A stretch of DNA of 64,000 nucleotides from an uncultured Mycobacteriaceae bacterium (GTDB lineage: Bacteria > Actinomycetota > Actinomycetes > Mycobacteriales > Mycobacteriaceae). Shown here one piece after another: positions 9,277-18,803 of the stretch (its first letter is position 1; each line of letters starts with the position of its first letter). Under the pieces are notes generated by a model. It ran no database searches. It saw nothing but the letters and a program-made list of their open reading frames with translations, and was not told where the DNA came from. Made by a program: the position numbers and the translations under genes. Location: NCBI GenBank assembly GCA_902826815.1, contig CADEGF010000042.1, forward strand, positions 1 through 64,000, in the 5' to 3' direction.

Positions 9277-12200
9277 GTGCCGGAACCCACCATCCTGTTG
9301 CTGTCCACGTCCGATACGGACCTGATCACCGCGAGGTCGTGCGGCGCGCAGTACCGGTGGGCGAACCCGTCGCGGCTTGTCGACGGTGAGCTCGCCGAAC
9401 AACTCGACGGCGCCGATCTCGCGGTGGTGCGGATCCTCGGCGGGTACCGATCCTGGCAGGACGGCATCGACACCGTCATCGCCAGCGGGGTGCCCACCGT
9501 GGTGGTCACCGGCGAACAGGCTCCCGACGCCGAGCTGATGAGCCATTCCACGGTTCCGGCAGGTGTCGCTGTGCAGGCGCACGTCTACCTCGCCCAGGGC
9601 GGGATGGACAACCTGCGGCAGCTGCATGCGTTCCTGTGCGACACCGTGCTGATGACCGGACTCGGCTTCGCGCCACCTGCGATCATCCCGAACTGGGGCG
9701 TCCTCGACCGCGCGGCCACCACCGGCGGTGGCCCGACCATCGCCGTGCTCTTCTACCGGGCTCAACAACTCGCAGGCAACACCGGTTACGTCGAGTCGCT
9801 TTGCAGCGCAATCGAAGACGCCGGCGGCAACGCGCTGCCCGTGTACTGTGCCTCGCTCCGCACCGCCGAGCGGGACATGCTCGACCTATTGAAATCGGCC
9901 GACGCGATGGTGACCACCGTGCTCGCCGCGGGCGGTGCGGTTCCTGCCTCCGTTTCGGCGGGCGGCAGCGACGACACCTGGAATGTCGCGCACCTTGCGG
10001 CACTGGATATTCCGATCCTGCAAGGGCTCTGCCTGACCAGTTCGCGGTCGCAGTGGCATGGCAACGACGACGGCCTGAGCCCGCTCGACGTCGCGACCCA
10101 GGTGGCGGTGCCCGAGTTCGACGGCCGCATCATCACAGTCCCCTTCTCTTTCAAGGAGATTGACGGCGAAGGGCTGATCTCCTATGTCGCGGACCCGGAA
10201 CGCTGCGCCCGCGTCGCCGGTCTCGCGGTGCGGCATGCGCGCCTGCGGGCCGTTGCGCCGCAGGACAAGCGGGTGGCGTTGGTGTTCTCCGCGTATCCGA
10301 CCAAGCACGCCCGCATCGGCAACGCGGTCGGGCTCGACACGCCTGCGAGCGCGGTCGCCCTGCTGCGGGCCATGCGCGCCGCAGGCTATGACATCGGGGA
10401 CATCCCTGGCGTCGACGCGCAGGATGGCGACGCATTGATCCACGCGCTCATCGAGCGTGGCGGTCAGGACCCGGACTGGCTCACCGAAGTCCAGTTGGCG
10501 GGCAATCCGATTCGACTGTCGGCCAAGGACTATCGCGCCTGGTTCGCCACGCTGCCCACAGGGCTCACCGCTGCGGTCGAGAAGCACTGGGGCCCGGCGC
10601 CGGGGGAGCTGTTCGTCGACCGCACCCGCGACGCCGACGGTGAGATCGTCATCGCCGCCATACAGGCGGGCAACGTCGTGTTGATGGTGCAGCCACCGCG
10701 CGGCTTCGGCGAGAACCCGGTCGCCATCTACCACGACCCGGATCTGCCGCCGAGCCATCACTATCTGGCGGCATATCACTGGCTGAACCAGGGTTTCGGC
10801 GCCGACGCCATCGTGCACCTCGGCAAGCACGGCAACCTGGAATGGCTGCCGGGTAAGACGCTCGGCATGTCCGCGGCCTGCGGTTCGGATGCCGCGCTCG
10901 GGGACCTTCCGCTCATCTACCCGTTCCTCGTCAACGACCCCGGTGAGGGCACCCAGGCCAAGCGGCGCGCCCACGCAACGCTTGTCGACCACCTAATCCC
11001 GCCGATGGCCCGTGCCGAAAGTTACGGGGACATAGCGCGTTTGGAGCAGCTGCTCGATGAGCATGCCAACATCGCCGCCCTCGACCCTGGCAAGCTGCCC
11101 GCGATCCGGCAGCAGATCTGGACGTTGATGCGGGCCGCGGAGATGGACCACGATCTCGGCCTGGCAGAGCGTCCCGAGGACGACTCGTTCGACGACATGC
11201 TTCTGCACGTCGACGGCTGGCTGTGCGAGATCAAGGACGTCCAGATCCGCGACGGGCTGCACATCCTCGGCCAGGCTCCCGCCGACGACGCCCAGCTCGA
11301 TCTGGTGCTAGCCATTCTGCGGGCGCGACAGCTGTTCGGCGGTGACCAGACGGTGCCCGGCCTGCGACAGGCACTCGGCCTTGCCGAGGACGGCAGTGAC
11401 GAGCGCGCGGCCGTCGACGACGCCGAAGACCGTGCTCGCGCCCTGCTGGCCGAGCTGCAGCGCGCGGGTTGGGATGCGGCCGTCGTCGAAACCCTCACCG
11501 ATGACAGCGATGTCGCGGCGATCCTGCGATTCGCGGCAACCGAGGTGGTGCCGCGCCTGGCGGGCACCTCGAGAGAGATCGACGAGATCCTGCGGGCACT
11601 GGACGGCCGGTTCATCGCCGCTGGCCCTTCGGGCTCGCCACTGCGCGGACTCGTCAACGTATTGCCGACCGGACGCAACTTCTACTCCGTCGACCCAAAG
11701 GCGGTGCCGTCGCGGCTGGCCTGGGAAACCGGAAGCGCGATGGCCGACTCGCTGCTGGAGCGCTACCGCGAGGACCATGGCGACTGGCCGAGGTCGGTCG
11801 GCCTCTCGGTGTGGGGCACCTCGGCGATGCGGACCTCGGGCGACGACATCGCCGAAGTTCTTGCGCTGCTGGGTGTCCGGCCGGTGTGGGACGACGCGTC
11901 GCGGCGCGTCGTCGACCTGGAGCCGATCACGCCTGCCGAACTCGGCAGGCCGCGCATCGACGTCACCGTGCGGATCTCCGGCTTCTTCCGGGACGCCTTC
12001 CCGCACGTGGTAACCATGCTCGACGACGCCGTCGCGCTCGTCGCAAACCTCGACGAGCCTGCCGAGGCGAACTACGTGCGGGCGCACGCAGACGCCGACA
12101 TCGCCGAGCACGGAGACCGACGCCGAGCCACCACAAGGGTTTTCGGTTCCAAACCCGGCACCTACGGGGCCGGACTACTGCCGCTGATCGACAGCCGCAA

Positions 12201-12849
12201 CTGGCGCGACGACGCTGACCTCGCAGAGGTCTACACCGCATGGGGTGGCTTCGCGTACGGTCGCGACCTCGACGGGGCGCCGGCCGCCGACGATATGAGC
12301 CGGCAGTACCGCCGAATCGCCGTCGCCGCCAAGAACACCGACACCCGTGAGCACGACATCGCCGACTCCGACGACTACTTCCAGTACCACGGCGGCATGG
12401 TGGCTACCGTGCGCGCATTGACCGGCAAGGCGCCAGCCGCATACATCGGTGACAACACCCGACCGGACGCCGTGCGCACCCGCACGTTGTCGGAGGAGAC
12501 CACGAGGGTGTTCCGCGCCCGTGTCGTCAACCCGCGCTGGATGACCGCAATGCGCAGGCACGGCTACAAGGGCGCATTCGAGATGGCCGCCACCGTCGAC
12601 TATCTGTTCGGCTATGACGCCACCGCACACGTGATGGCCGACTGGATGTACGAGCGGCTCACCCAGGCCTATGTCCTCGACGACGAGAACCGCAAGTTCA
12701 TGGCCGAGTCGAACCCATGGGCACTGCACGGGATGGCCGAGCGACTGCTCGAAGCCGCCGACCGGGGCATGTGGGCCGAGCCCGACGCCGACACCATCGA
12801 CGGATTGCGCCGGGTGCTGCTGGAAACCGAGGGGGACCTCGAAGGCTGA
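9277..12849 (+). CDS. cobN: Cobaltochelatase subunit CobN
   Basis: The 1190-residue large subunit of the ATP-dependent aerobic cobaltochelatase, which inserts cobalt into hydrogenobyrinate a,c-diamide. Length and motifs fit the CobN/magnesium-chelatase H family: ADAIVHLGKHGNLEWLPGK near residue 510 and GLVNVLPTGRNFYSVDP near residue 790, plus the C-terminal WALHGMAERLLEAA. The start is a GTG preceded by AGGAA. The partner subunits CobS and CobT are not in this window. Confidence 0.96.
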   Translation: MPEPTILLLSTSDTDLITARSCGAQYRWANPSRLVDGELAEQLDGADLAVVRILGGYRSWQDGIDTVIASGVPTVVVTGEQAPDAELMSHSTVPAGVAVQAHVYLAQGGMDNLRQLHAFLCDTVLMTGLGFAPPAIIPNWGVLDRAATTGGGPTIAVLFYRAQQLAGNTGYVESLCSAIEDAGGNALPVYCASLRTAERDMLDLLKSADAMVTTVLAAGGAVPASVSAGGSDDTWNVAHLAALDIPILQGLCLTSSRSQWHGNDDGLSPLDVATQVAVPEFDGRIITVPFSFKEIDGEGLISYVADPERCARVAGLAVRHARLRAVAPQDKRVALVFSAYPTKHARIGNAVGLDTPASAVALLRAMRAAGYDIGDIPGVDAQDGDALIHALIERGGQDPDWLTEVQLAGNPIRLSAKDYRAWFATLPTGLTAAVEKHWGPAPGELFVDRTRDADGEIVIAAIQAGNVVLMVQPPRGFGENPVAIYHDPDLPPSHHYLAAYHWLNQGFGADAIVHLGKHGNLEWLPGKTLGMSAACGSDAALGDLPLIYPFLVNDPGEGTQAKRRAHATLVDHLIPPMARAESYGDIARLEQLLDEHANIAALDPGKLPAIRQQIWTLMRAAEMDHDLGLAERPEDDSFDDMLLHVDGWLCEIKDVQIRDGLHILGQAPADDAQLDLVLAILRARQLFGGDQTVPGLRQALGLAEDGSDERAAVDDAEDRARALLAELQRAGWDAAVVETLTDDSDVAAILRFAATEVVPRLAGTSREIDEILRALDGRFIAAGPSGSPLRGLVNVLPTGRNFYSVDPKAVPSRLAWETGSAMADSLLERYREDHGDWPRSVGLSVWGTSAMRTSGDDIAEVLALLGVRPVWDDASRRVVDLEPITPAELGRPRIDVTVRISGFFRDAFPHVVTMLDDAVALVANLDEPAEANYVRAHADADIAEHGDRRRATTRVFGSKPGTYGAGLLPLIDSRNWRDDADLAEVYTAWGGFAYGRDLDGAPAADDMSRQYRRIAVAAKNTDTREHDIADSDDYFQYHGGMVATVRALTGKAPAAYIGDNTRPDAVRTRTLSEETTRVFRARVVNPRWMTAMRRHGYKGAFEMAATVDYLFGYDATAHVMADWMYERLTQAYVLDDENRKFMAESNPWALHGMAERLLEAADRGMWAEPDADTIDGLRRVLLETEGDLEG

Positions 12850-12861
12850 TCGGAGACTACG

Positions 12862-13254
12862 TTGGGGGCCGTGCCTGTCACTTTTACTGACGTCGCGAAG
12901 AGCGAATACATCTTGCTGACCACGTTCACCAAGGACGGCCGCCCGAAGCCGACGGCGATCTGGGCGGCGCCGAGAGGGGACGCGCTTGTGGTGATCACCC
13001 AGGAGTCATCGTGGAAGGTCAAACGCATCCGCAACACCCCTCGGGTAACCGTCGCTGAATGCGACCGGGTCGGAAACCCCAAGGGCGAGCCGGTCGAGGC
13101 GGTGGCAACGATCCTCGACAAATCCGCCAACGGCGCCACCTACGATGCCATCGGCAAGCGGTACGGCCTGATCGGCAAGGGCTTCAGCTTCTTCTCGAAG
13201 CTCAAGGGCGGTTTGAAGACCAACGTATCGATCGAACTGAATGCGGTGAGCTAG
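12862..13254 (+). CDS. PPOX class F420-dependent oxidoreductase (Rv2061c-like)
   Basis: A 130-residue split-barrel protein with the family segments LLTTFTKDGRPKPTAIW, WKVKRIRNTPRVTVAECD and the C-terminal FSFFSKLKGGLKTNVSIEL. It follows cobN, as Rv2061c does in M. tuberculosis. The start is uncertain: TTG 12862 has a GGAG at the right distance, while GTG 12871 would shorten the protein by three residues. The substrate is unknown. Confidence 0.88.
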   Translation: MGAVPVTFTDVAKSEYILLTTFTKDGRPKPTAIWAAPRGDALVVITQESSWKVKRIRNTPRVTVAECDRVGNPKGEPVEAVATILDKSANGATYDAIGKRYGLIGKGFSFFSKLKGGLKTNVSIELNAVS

Positions 13255-13287
13255 GAACCTCGTGGCCTGCCGAATCGTTGAAAACAC

Positions 13288-13797
13288 ATGGCTATGCGGC
13301 TGCTCCTGATCTACCTGGTCGTCGAGCTGGCGGTTGTCGTGGCCTTGGTCTCGACGATCGGCTTCGGCTGGACTGTACTGGCACTGCTCGGCACGTCGGT
13401 GCTCGGTTTCGTGCTCGCCGGTTCCCAGGTCAAGCGCCATATCCAGCGGCTGCGGACGGGGTTGACCACGCCACAGGGCGCGGTCACCGACAGCGCGATG
13501 GTGGCATTGGGCACCGTGCTGGTCTTCGTGCCAGGCGTCGTGACGACCGTCGCGGGGCTGCTGCTGCTGACGCCGCCCACCCGTGCTGTCGCCCGCCCGG
13601 TGCTGACCGCTCTGGCGGTCCGCCGGATGCCTTTGATCACCGTGGCGACGGCCGCGGCAGCGGGCGCAAGGTCCAGCGCGGGCCGCGGCGACTACATCGA
13701 CGGCGAAGTGATCGAGGTCGTCGACAGTGACGTTGTCGACAGTGACGTCACTGTCGTCGACGTCGAGCCGCCTGCGTTGCCTCGCAAGCCCGATTGA
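13288..13797 (+). CDS. fxsA: FxsA family membrane protein
   Basis: A 169-residue cytoplasmic-membrane protein corresponding to Rv2053c. Three or four hydrophobic segments (residues about 5-50 and 75-95) are followed by a hydrophilic acidic tail with repeated VVDSDV units. The FxsA core motif spans TSVLGFVLAG. In E. coli, FxsA affects exclusion of phage T7 by the F plasmid; its role in mycobacteria is unknown. An alternative ATG lies two codons downstream. It ends two bases before the amidohydrolase start. Confidence 0.9.
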   Translation: MAMRLLLIYLVVELAVVVALVSTIGFGWTVLALLGTSVLGFVLAGSQVKRHIQRLRTGLTTPQGAVTDSAMVALGTVLVFVPGVVTTVAGLLLLTPPTRAVARPVLTALAVRRMPLITVATAAAAGARSSAGRGDYIDGEVIEVVDSDVVDSDVTVVDVEPPALPRKPD

Positions 13798-13798
13798 G

Positions 13799-15391
13799 TT
13801 GACGACGCTCCTTCGAGGCGGCCGGATCCACAGTCCCGCCATGCCGGACGCCACCGCGATGGCCGTCCGGGACGGCACCGTCGTCTGGTTGGGTAGCGAC
13901 GACGTCGGCCTCGCCCAGTTCCCCGACGCCGAGGTCACCGATCTCGACGGCGGCTTCGTCGCACCCGCGTTCGTCGACAGCCACGTGCACCTCACCTCGA
14001 CCGGCCTGATGGTCACCGGACTGGATCTGCGTGCGGCTACCTCGGCGCGGCAGTGCATGCAGCTCGTCGCCGAATTCGCGCAGTCCAACCCGGATTGGCC
14101 GATCTGGGGGCACGGATGGGACGAGTCGCGGTGGCCGGACGCGGCCCCGCCGAGCACCGGCGACCTGGACGCGATCGTCGGCGACCGGCCCGCCTACCTG
14201 GCCCGTATCGACGTTCATTCCGCAGTGGCATCCACGGCGCTTCGACGACTCACGCCGGGGCTCTCGGAGGCGAAGGGATTCGATCCGCAGCGGCCGCTGA
14301 CTGCCGACGCCCACCATCTCGTCCGCGCAGCAGTCCGCGACCGGCTTTCGTCGGAGCAGCGCGACCACGCCCGCGCCGCCGCTCTCGACCTGGCCGCAGC
14401 CAACGGAATCGTCGCCGTCCACGAATGCGCGGGGCCTGACATCGGCGGCCTCGACGACTGGCAGGAGCTGCGTGACATCCGGCACGGTGTGGAGGTCGTC
14501 GGGTACTGGGGCGAGGCCGTCTCCGACCGCGATCAGGCCGAAGCGCTGATCGCGACGACGGGCGCCCGCGGGTTGGCGGGGGATCTCTTCGTCGACGGCG
14601 CCCTCGGGTCGCGGACCGCCTGGCTGCACGAGCCGTACAGCGACGCGCCCGACCGTTGCGGCAACACCTACCTCGAGCCCGACGCCATCGCGGCGCATCT
14701 GCGCGCCTGCACGGAAGCCGGCATCCCCGCGGGCTTCCATGTGATCGGCGACGCCGCGGTCGGCGCGGTGGTCGACGCGCTGCAGCGGGTGGTGGACGGG
14801 CTCGGCGCGCAGGCCGTCGCGCGCTGCGGGCACCGCCTCGAGCACCTCGAAATGGTCACTGCTGAACAGGCGGCCCGGCTGGGCGAGTGGGGTGTCATCG
14901 CCAGCGTGCAGCCGAACTTCGACGCGCTGTGGGGTGGCGAGAACGGCATGTACGCGCAGCGTCTCGGCCGGGACCGAGCCATGCGGCTCAATCCACTCGC
15001 GCTGTTAGCATCCCAAGGCGTGCCACTCGCCTTCGGTTCCGATTCGCCGGTCACCAGGATGAATCCGTGGGACACCGTCCGGGCCGCGGCCCGGCACCAG
15101 ACCCCGCCGAGCGCGATCTCGATGCGTGCGTCCTTCTCTGCCGCCACCCGTGGCGCGTGGCGAGCAGGCGGCGTGTGCGACGGCATTGCCGGGACGCTCG
15201 TCCCCGGCGCACCGGCGTCGTACGCGGTGTGGGACGCCGACGAGTTGGAGGTCAGCGCCCCCGACAATGCCGTGCAACGCTGGTCGACCGACCCGCGGTC
15301 GCGGGTACCCGCGCTGCCTCGCCTCGGTGCAGGCGACCCGCTGCCGCGCTGCCGCCGGACCGTTCACCGGGGAGTCGTCATCCATGGTTAG
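13799..15391 (+). CDS. YtcJ-like metal-dependent amidohydrolase
   Basis: About 530 residues of the amidohydrolase_3 family. The N-terminal composite beta domain ([21 protein letters not shown]) is followed by the metal motif SHVHLTSTG, a GFHVIGDAA segment, [10 protein letters not shown] and the C-terminal [13 protein letters not shown]. These supply the HxH, His, His and Asp ligands of the TIM-barrel site. The TTG at 13799, just after the fxsA stop, fits the usual MTTLL-type start; the frame is open further upstream inside fxsA. The substrate is unknown. Confidence 0.87.
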   Translation: MTTLLRGGRIHSPAMPDATAMAVRDGTVVWLGSDDVGLAQFPDAEVTDLDGGFVAPAFVDSHVHLTSTGLMVTGLDLRAATSARQCMQLVAEFAQSNPDWPIWGHGWDESRWPDAAPPSTGDLDAIVGDRPAYLARIDVHSAVASTALRRLTPGLSEAKGFDPQRPLTADAHHLVRAAVRDRLSSEQRDHARAAALDLAAANGIVAVHECAGPDIGGLDDWQELRDIRHGVEVVGYWGEAVSDRDQAEALIATTGARGLAGDLFVDGALGSRTAWLHEPYSDAPDRCGNTYLEPDAIAAHLRACTEAGIPAGFHVIGDAAVGAVVDALQRVVDGLGAQAVARCGHRLEHLEMVTAEQAARLGEWGVIASVQPNFDALWGGENGMYAQRLGRDRAMRLNPLALLASQGVPLAFGSDSPVTRMNPWDTVRAAARHQTPPSAISMRASFSAATRGAWRAGGVCDGIAGTLVPGAPASYAVWDADELEVSAPDNAVQRWSTDPRSRVPALPRLGAGDPLPRCRRTVHRGVVIHG

Positions 15392-17210
15392 GCGAGCGCG
15401 GAAACGCGACTGGGGCCGCGCTGACGACGACACCGACTCCTTCCCCGTCGTCACCGAGGAGCCGGAAGGCGATCCGGTCGACGAGCACGTCACTGACGAT
15501 CCCGACCCTGCCGACGAGAGCCTGCCGAAGCGGGAAGTGCCCGCATGGGTCAAACGGTTCGGCGAGGCGGTAGTGGCTCGGCTGCCGCGCATCAGCGCCG
15601 CGGTCGCGGGTGGGCTGCTGCTGTGCCTGAGCTTCCCGCCGTTCGGCTGGTGGTACCTGGCGATCGTCGCGTTCGCGTTGCTGGCCTGGGTGTTGACTCG
15701 GGACACCACGAAGCTTGTCGGCGGATTGGGCTACGGCTTCCTGTTCGGCGCCGCGTTCCACATCCCGCTGTTGCCGTGGACCGGCGAAATGGTCGGCGTC
15801 ATGCCGTGGTTGGCGCTTTCGATCATGGAGGCGGTGTTTCCCGCCCTGTTCGGCATGTGTGCAGTCGCGACGCGCAGGTTGACCGGCTGGCCGATTTGGT
15901 TCGCCGGCCTCTGGGCGCTCTTCGAGTGGCTCAAATCAACGGTTCCGTTCGGCGGATTCCCCTGGGGCGTAGTTGGTTTCGGCCAAACCGACGGCCCGCT
16001 GCTGCCACTGGCCCAGATCGGCGGCGCGCCGCTGGTGTCGTTCGCCGTTACGCTGCTCGGCTTCGGTCTCGCCGCGCTGGCCTTCGAGATCTTCGTCTGG
16101 TGGCGAAGCGGAGGTGACCGCAAACCCGGCTCGGCGCCACCCGCGGTGGTGCTGCCCGGCGCATGTGTATGTCTCGTGCTGATCGCCACGGCGGCGATTT
16201 CGCCCGCGGTGCGGCACGCGGGTGCGGGTGCTGCGGACGAGCCGTCGGTCAACGTCGCGGCAGTGCAGGGCAACGTGCCGCAGCTGGGACTGGATTTCAA
16301 CGCTCAACGCCGCGCGGTCCTCGACAACCACGTGCGGGAGACGATGAGGCTGGCCGACGATGTGCGCGCAGGCAAGGCGCCGCAACCGTTGTTCGTCGTC
16401 TGGCCGGAGAACTCGTCGGACATCGATCCGCTGGCCAATCAGGACGCCGCCGACCAGATCGCTGTCGCGGTGGATGCGATCAAGGCCCCGATCCTGGTCG
16501 GGGGCGTGCTGGCGGCGCCGGGCTACACCCGCGACAACCCGGTGTCGACCAATTCGGTGATCGTCTGGAACCCCGAGACCGGGCCCGGCGACCGGCACGA
16601 CAAGAAGATCGTCCAGCCGTTCGGCGAATACCTGCCGTGGCGGAGCTTCTTCAAGCACTTCTCCGAATATGCGGATCGGGCCGGCTACTTCCAGCCGGGC
16701 GGCGGCAATGGTGTCGTCGACGCCGCGGGTGTGCCGATCGGCGTTTCGACGTGCTGGGAGGTCATCTTCGACCGCTCGCCGCGCGAGTCGGTGCTCAGCG
16801 GCGCCCAGGTGTTGACCGTTCCGTCCAACAACGCCACGTTCAACGAGACGATGAGCGTCCAGCAACTCGCGTTCGGCAGGCTGCGCGCCGTTGAGCACAA
16901 CCGCTTCGTCATCGTGGCCGGGACCACCGGGATCAGTGCCATCATCGCGCCCGACGGACGGGTGCTTGCTCACACCGAATTCTTCGAGCCCGCCTATCTC
17001 GATATGGCGATCCGGCTGAAGACGCAGCTCACGGTTGCGACGGAGTGGGGTCCGTGGGTGCAGGGTCTGCTGGTTGCCATCGGGATCGGGGCTCTGATCG
17101 CCGCGATCATGCAGAATGGAAGGTTCGTGCGTGGTCGCCGCAGGGCGGCCGACGCCGGCGGTCAAGACACACCACCCGACGCGGGTGGCACCGAAAGAGG
17201 AACCACATGA
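15384..17210 (+). CDS. lnt: Apolipoprotein N-acyltransferase Lnt
   Basis: A 608-residue membrane enzyme that adds the third acyl chain to the N-terminal Cys of lipoproteins. A charged 60-residue N-terminal extension precedes about six transmembrane segments (residues about 70-260), then a nitrilase-fold domain. The catalytic set is visible: Glu in WPENSSDID, Lys in [15 protein letters not shown] and Cys457 in [10 protein letters not shown]. The ATG at 15384 overlaps the preceding stop by eight bases and has a GGGGAG upstream. In M. tuberculosis this domain is fused to Ppm1 in Rv2051c; here it is separate but coupled by an ATGA overlap. Confidence 0.93.
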   Translation: MVRRARKRDWGRADDDTDSFPVVTEEPEGDPVDEHVTDDPDPADESLPKREVPAWVKRFGEAVVARLPRISAAVAGGLLLCLSFPPFGWWYLAIVAFALLAWVLTRDTTKLVGGLGYGFLFGAAFHIPLLPWTGEMVGVMPWLALSIMEAVFPALFGMCAVATRRLTGWPIWFAGLWALFEWLKSTVPFGGFPWGVVGFGQTDGPLLPLAQIGGAPLVSFAVTLLGFGLAALAFEIFVWWRSGGDRKPGSAPPAVVLPGACVCLVLIATAAISPAVRHAGAGAADEPSVNVAAVQGNVPQLGLDFNAQRRAVLDNHVRETMRLADDVRAGKAPQPLFVVWPENSSDIDPLANQDAADQIAVAVDAIKAPILVGGVLAAPGYTRDNPVSTNSVIVWNPETGPGDRHDKKIVQPFGEYLPWRSFFKHFSEYADRAGYFQPGGGNGVVDAAGVPIGVSTCWEVIFDRSPRESVLSGAQVLTVPSNNATFNETMSVQQLAFGRLRAVEHNRFVIVAGTTGISAIIAPDGRVLAHTEFFEPAYLDMAIRLKTQLTVATEWGPWVQGLLVAIGIGALIAAIMQNGRFVRGRRRAADAGGQDTPPDAGGTERGTT

Positions 17211-17974
17211 GCGGCCCAGGGCCAGCCGAACGCCCGAGTCAGCGCACTCTGGTCATCATCCCGACCTACAACGAGCGGGAGAACCTGCCGTTGATCGTGG
17301 GCCGGGTGCACAGCGCCCTTCCCGACGTCCACGTTCTCGTCGTCGACGACGGCAGCCCCGACGGCACCGGCGAACTCGCCGACGAGCTGGCGCTGGCCGA
17401 CCCCGACCGCATGCACGTCATGCACCGCAAGAGCAAGGACGGGCTCGGTGCGGCGTATCTGGCGGGCTTCGCGTGGGGCTTGAGCCGTGAGTACTCGGTT
17501 CTGGTCGAGATGGACGCGGACGGCAGCCACGCGCCAGAGGAACTGCACCGCCTGCTCGACGCGATCGACGGTGGCGCGGATCTCGTGATCGGATCGCGCT
17601 ATGTGCCAGGCGGGGCCATCCGTAACTGGCCGCGTCGCCGGTACGCACTGTCCAAGACCGCCAACACCTACGCCAGGGTGCTGCTCGGCGTGAACGTGAA
17701 CGACATCACCGCGGGCTACCGCGCGTACCGGCGCGAGGTGCTGGAGAAGATCGATCTCGGCGCAGTCGATTCCAAGGGCTACTGCTTCCAGATCGACCTG
17801 ACCTGGCGGGCCATCAACAACGGATTCACCGTCGTCGAGGTGCCGATCACGTTCAGCGAGCGTGAATTCGGCGTGTCGAAGATGAGCGGCTCCAACATCC
17901 GCGAGGCGATGGCCAAGGTGGCGGAGTGGGGTATCCGCGGGCGGCTGGATCGTGCCCGCGGCGTGGTGCGCTAG
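17207..17974 (+). CDS. ppm1: Polyprenol monophosphomannose synthase Ppm1
   Basis: A 255-residue GT2 glycosyltransferase that makes polyprenyl-phosphate-mannose for lipomannan, LAM and protein O-mannosylation. Motifs are [32 protein letters not shown] (DxD) and [12 protein letters not shown]; the C-terminal [11 protein letters not shown] is typical of dolichol-phosphate-mannose synthases. No membrane anchor is present, so it probably relies on Lnt, as shown for separate Lnt/Ppm pairs in other mycobacteria. The start ATG overlaps the lnt TGA and has AGAGG seven bases upstream. Confidence 0.95.
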   Translation: MSGPGPAERPSQRTLVIIPTYNERENLPLIVGRVHSALPDVHVLVVDDGSPDGTGELADELALADPDRMHVMHRKSKDGLGAAYLAGFAWGLSREYSVLVEMDADGSHAPEELHRLLDAIDGGADLVIGSRYVPGGAIRNWPRRRYALSKTANTYARVLLGVNVNDITAGYRAYRREVLEKIDLGAVDSKGYCFQIDLTWRAINNGFTVVEVPITFSEREFGVSKMSGSNIREAMAKVAEWGIRGRLDRARGVVR

Positions 17975-17987
17975 CGGTTAGGGACGG

Positions 17988-18326
17988 TCAGCTGCCGCGG
18001 CGGCGGGTCTTGATGATGTCGAGGCGCTCCTTGAGCAGTTCGTCGAGCTCCTCAACAGATCGACGCTCCAGCAGCATGTCCCAGTGGGTACGCGGCGGCT
18101 TCACCTTCTTGGGCTCCGGCACATCACCCTCGATCAGAGTGCCCTCCATGCCGTTGCGGCACAGCCAGGTGCCGGGGATTTCGGCGTCATCGGCGAACGG
18201 GACGTCGAATTCCTCGCCGTTGTCGGTGCGATAACGGGCGACCTGACGCGGCGCAAGGTCGTGGTTGCGGTCGGTCTCGTAGCTCACGGCTCCGAGGCGA
18301 CTGCCTCTCAATACCCGATCAGCCAT
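17988..18326 (-). CDS. rbpA: RNA polymerase-binding protein RbpA
   Basis: The 112-residue actinobacterial transcription factor that binds group 1 and 2 sigma factors and stabilises the open complex. It is nearly identical to Rv2050: MADRVLRGSRLGAVSYETDR, the core GTWLCRNGMEGTLIEGD, the basic linker KKVKPPRTHWDMLLERRS, and the C-terminal sigma-interaction helix. The ATG at 18326 is fixed by homology and by a GAGGAG ten bases upstream. It is convergent with ppm1. Confidence 0.98.
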   Translation of the reverse strand: MADRVLRGSRLGAVSYETDRNHDLAPRQVARYRTDNGEEFDVPFADDAEIPGTWLCRNGMEGTLIEGDVPEPKKVKPPRTHWDMLLERRSVEELDELLKERLDIIKTRRRGS

Positions 18327-18365
18327 TTCGTCAATACTCCTCACAAGCATTTGGTCCGGAAGAGC

Positions 18366-18392
18366 AACGCGACGGCGTGCATAGAAGTTCCC
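18366..18392 (-). promoter_or_regulatory. Candidate ECF-sigma promoter of rbpA
   Basis: Read on the - strand, GGGAAC (18392-18387) and CGTT (18369-18366) are separated by 17 bases, matching the GGAAC/GTT pattern of stress sigma factors SigE and SigH. The -10 element lies about 40 bases before the rbpA start, giving a short leader that contains the GAGGAG site. RbpA homologues are known to be stress-induced. The exact sigma factor cannot be decided from sequence. Confidence 0.5.
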
Positions 18393-18458
18393 GACTCGAC
18401 GGTCCATGATACCGGGATCGGGGCGGTAGCCGGTCTAAGGTCAGGTTCCGTGGAGACC

Positions 18459-18791
18459 ATGACCAAAAGGCGCGCCAGAACGGGACCCTGCCGATGGTGC
18501 GGTCGCGAGGTCGACGACGCAGGGCTCGGGCGGCGCCGCCAGTACTGCAGACAGTCCTGCAGGCAGCGCGCCTACGAGCAGCGTGCACAGGTCAAGGGCA
18601 CCTCGCTGGCACCCGATTCGGTGGTGCTGAGCGCCGAGGAGGCATCACAGCTCTCCGACCGGGTTTACCAGGTGAGATGCGCCGCAGAGGACGTCGCGAC
18701 GGCGGTCGACGAAGGTGCGGAGCCGACAGAACTGCGAGAACTGTGCGACGCTCTGATGCGCGCGGCCAAGGCGGCCGACGGCTGGCGATAG
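18459..18791 (+). CDS. Putative zinc-ribbon protein of unknown function
   Basis: A 110-residue protein. Its N-terminal third holds a CxxC...CxxxC arrangement (CRWCG, then YCRQSCRQRAYEQ) in a very basic context, suggesting a small metal-binding, perhaps nucleic-acid-binding, module. The rest is helical and acidic (SAEEASQLSDRVYQV, then TELRELCDALMRAAKA). The start could instead be the GTG at 18450. It is divergent from rbpA. Function is not known. Confidence 0.75.
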   Translation: MTKRRARTGPCRWCGREVDDAGLGRRRQYCRQSCRQRAYEQRAQVKGTSLAPDSVVLSAEEASQLSDRVYQVRCAAEDVATAVDEGAEPTELRELCDALMRAAKAADGWR

Positions 18792-18803
18792 GGGACCCCC
18801 AGC

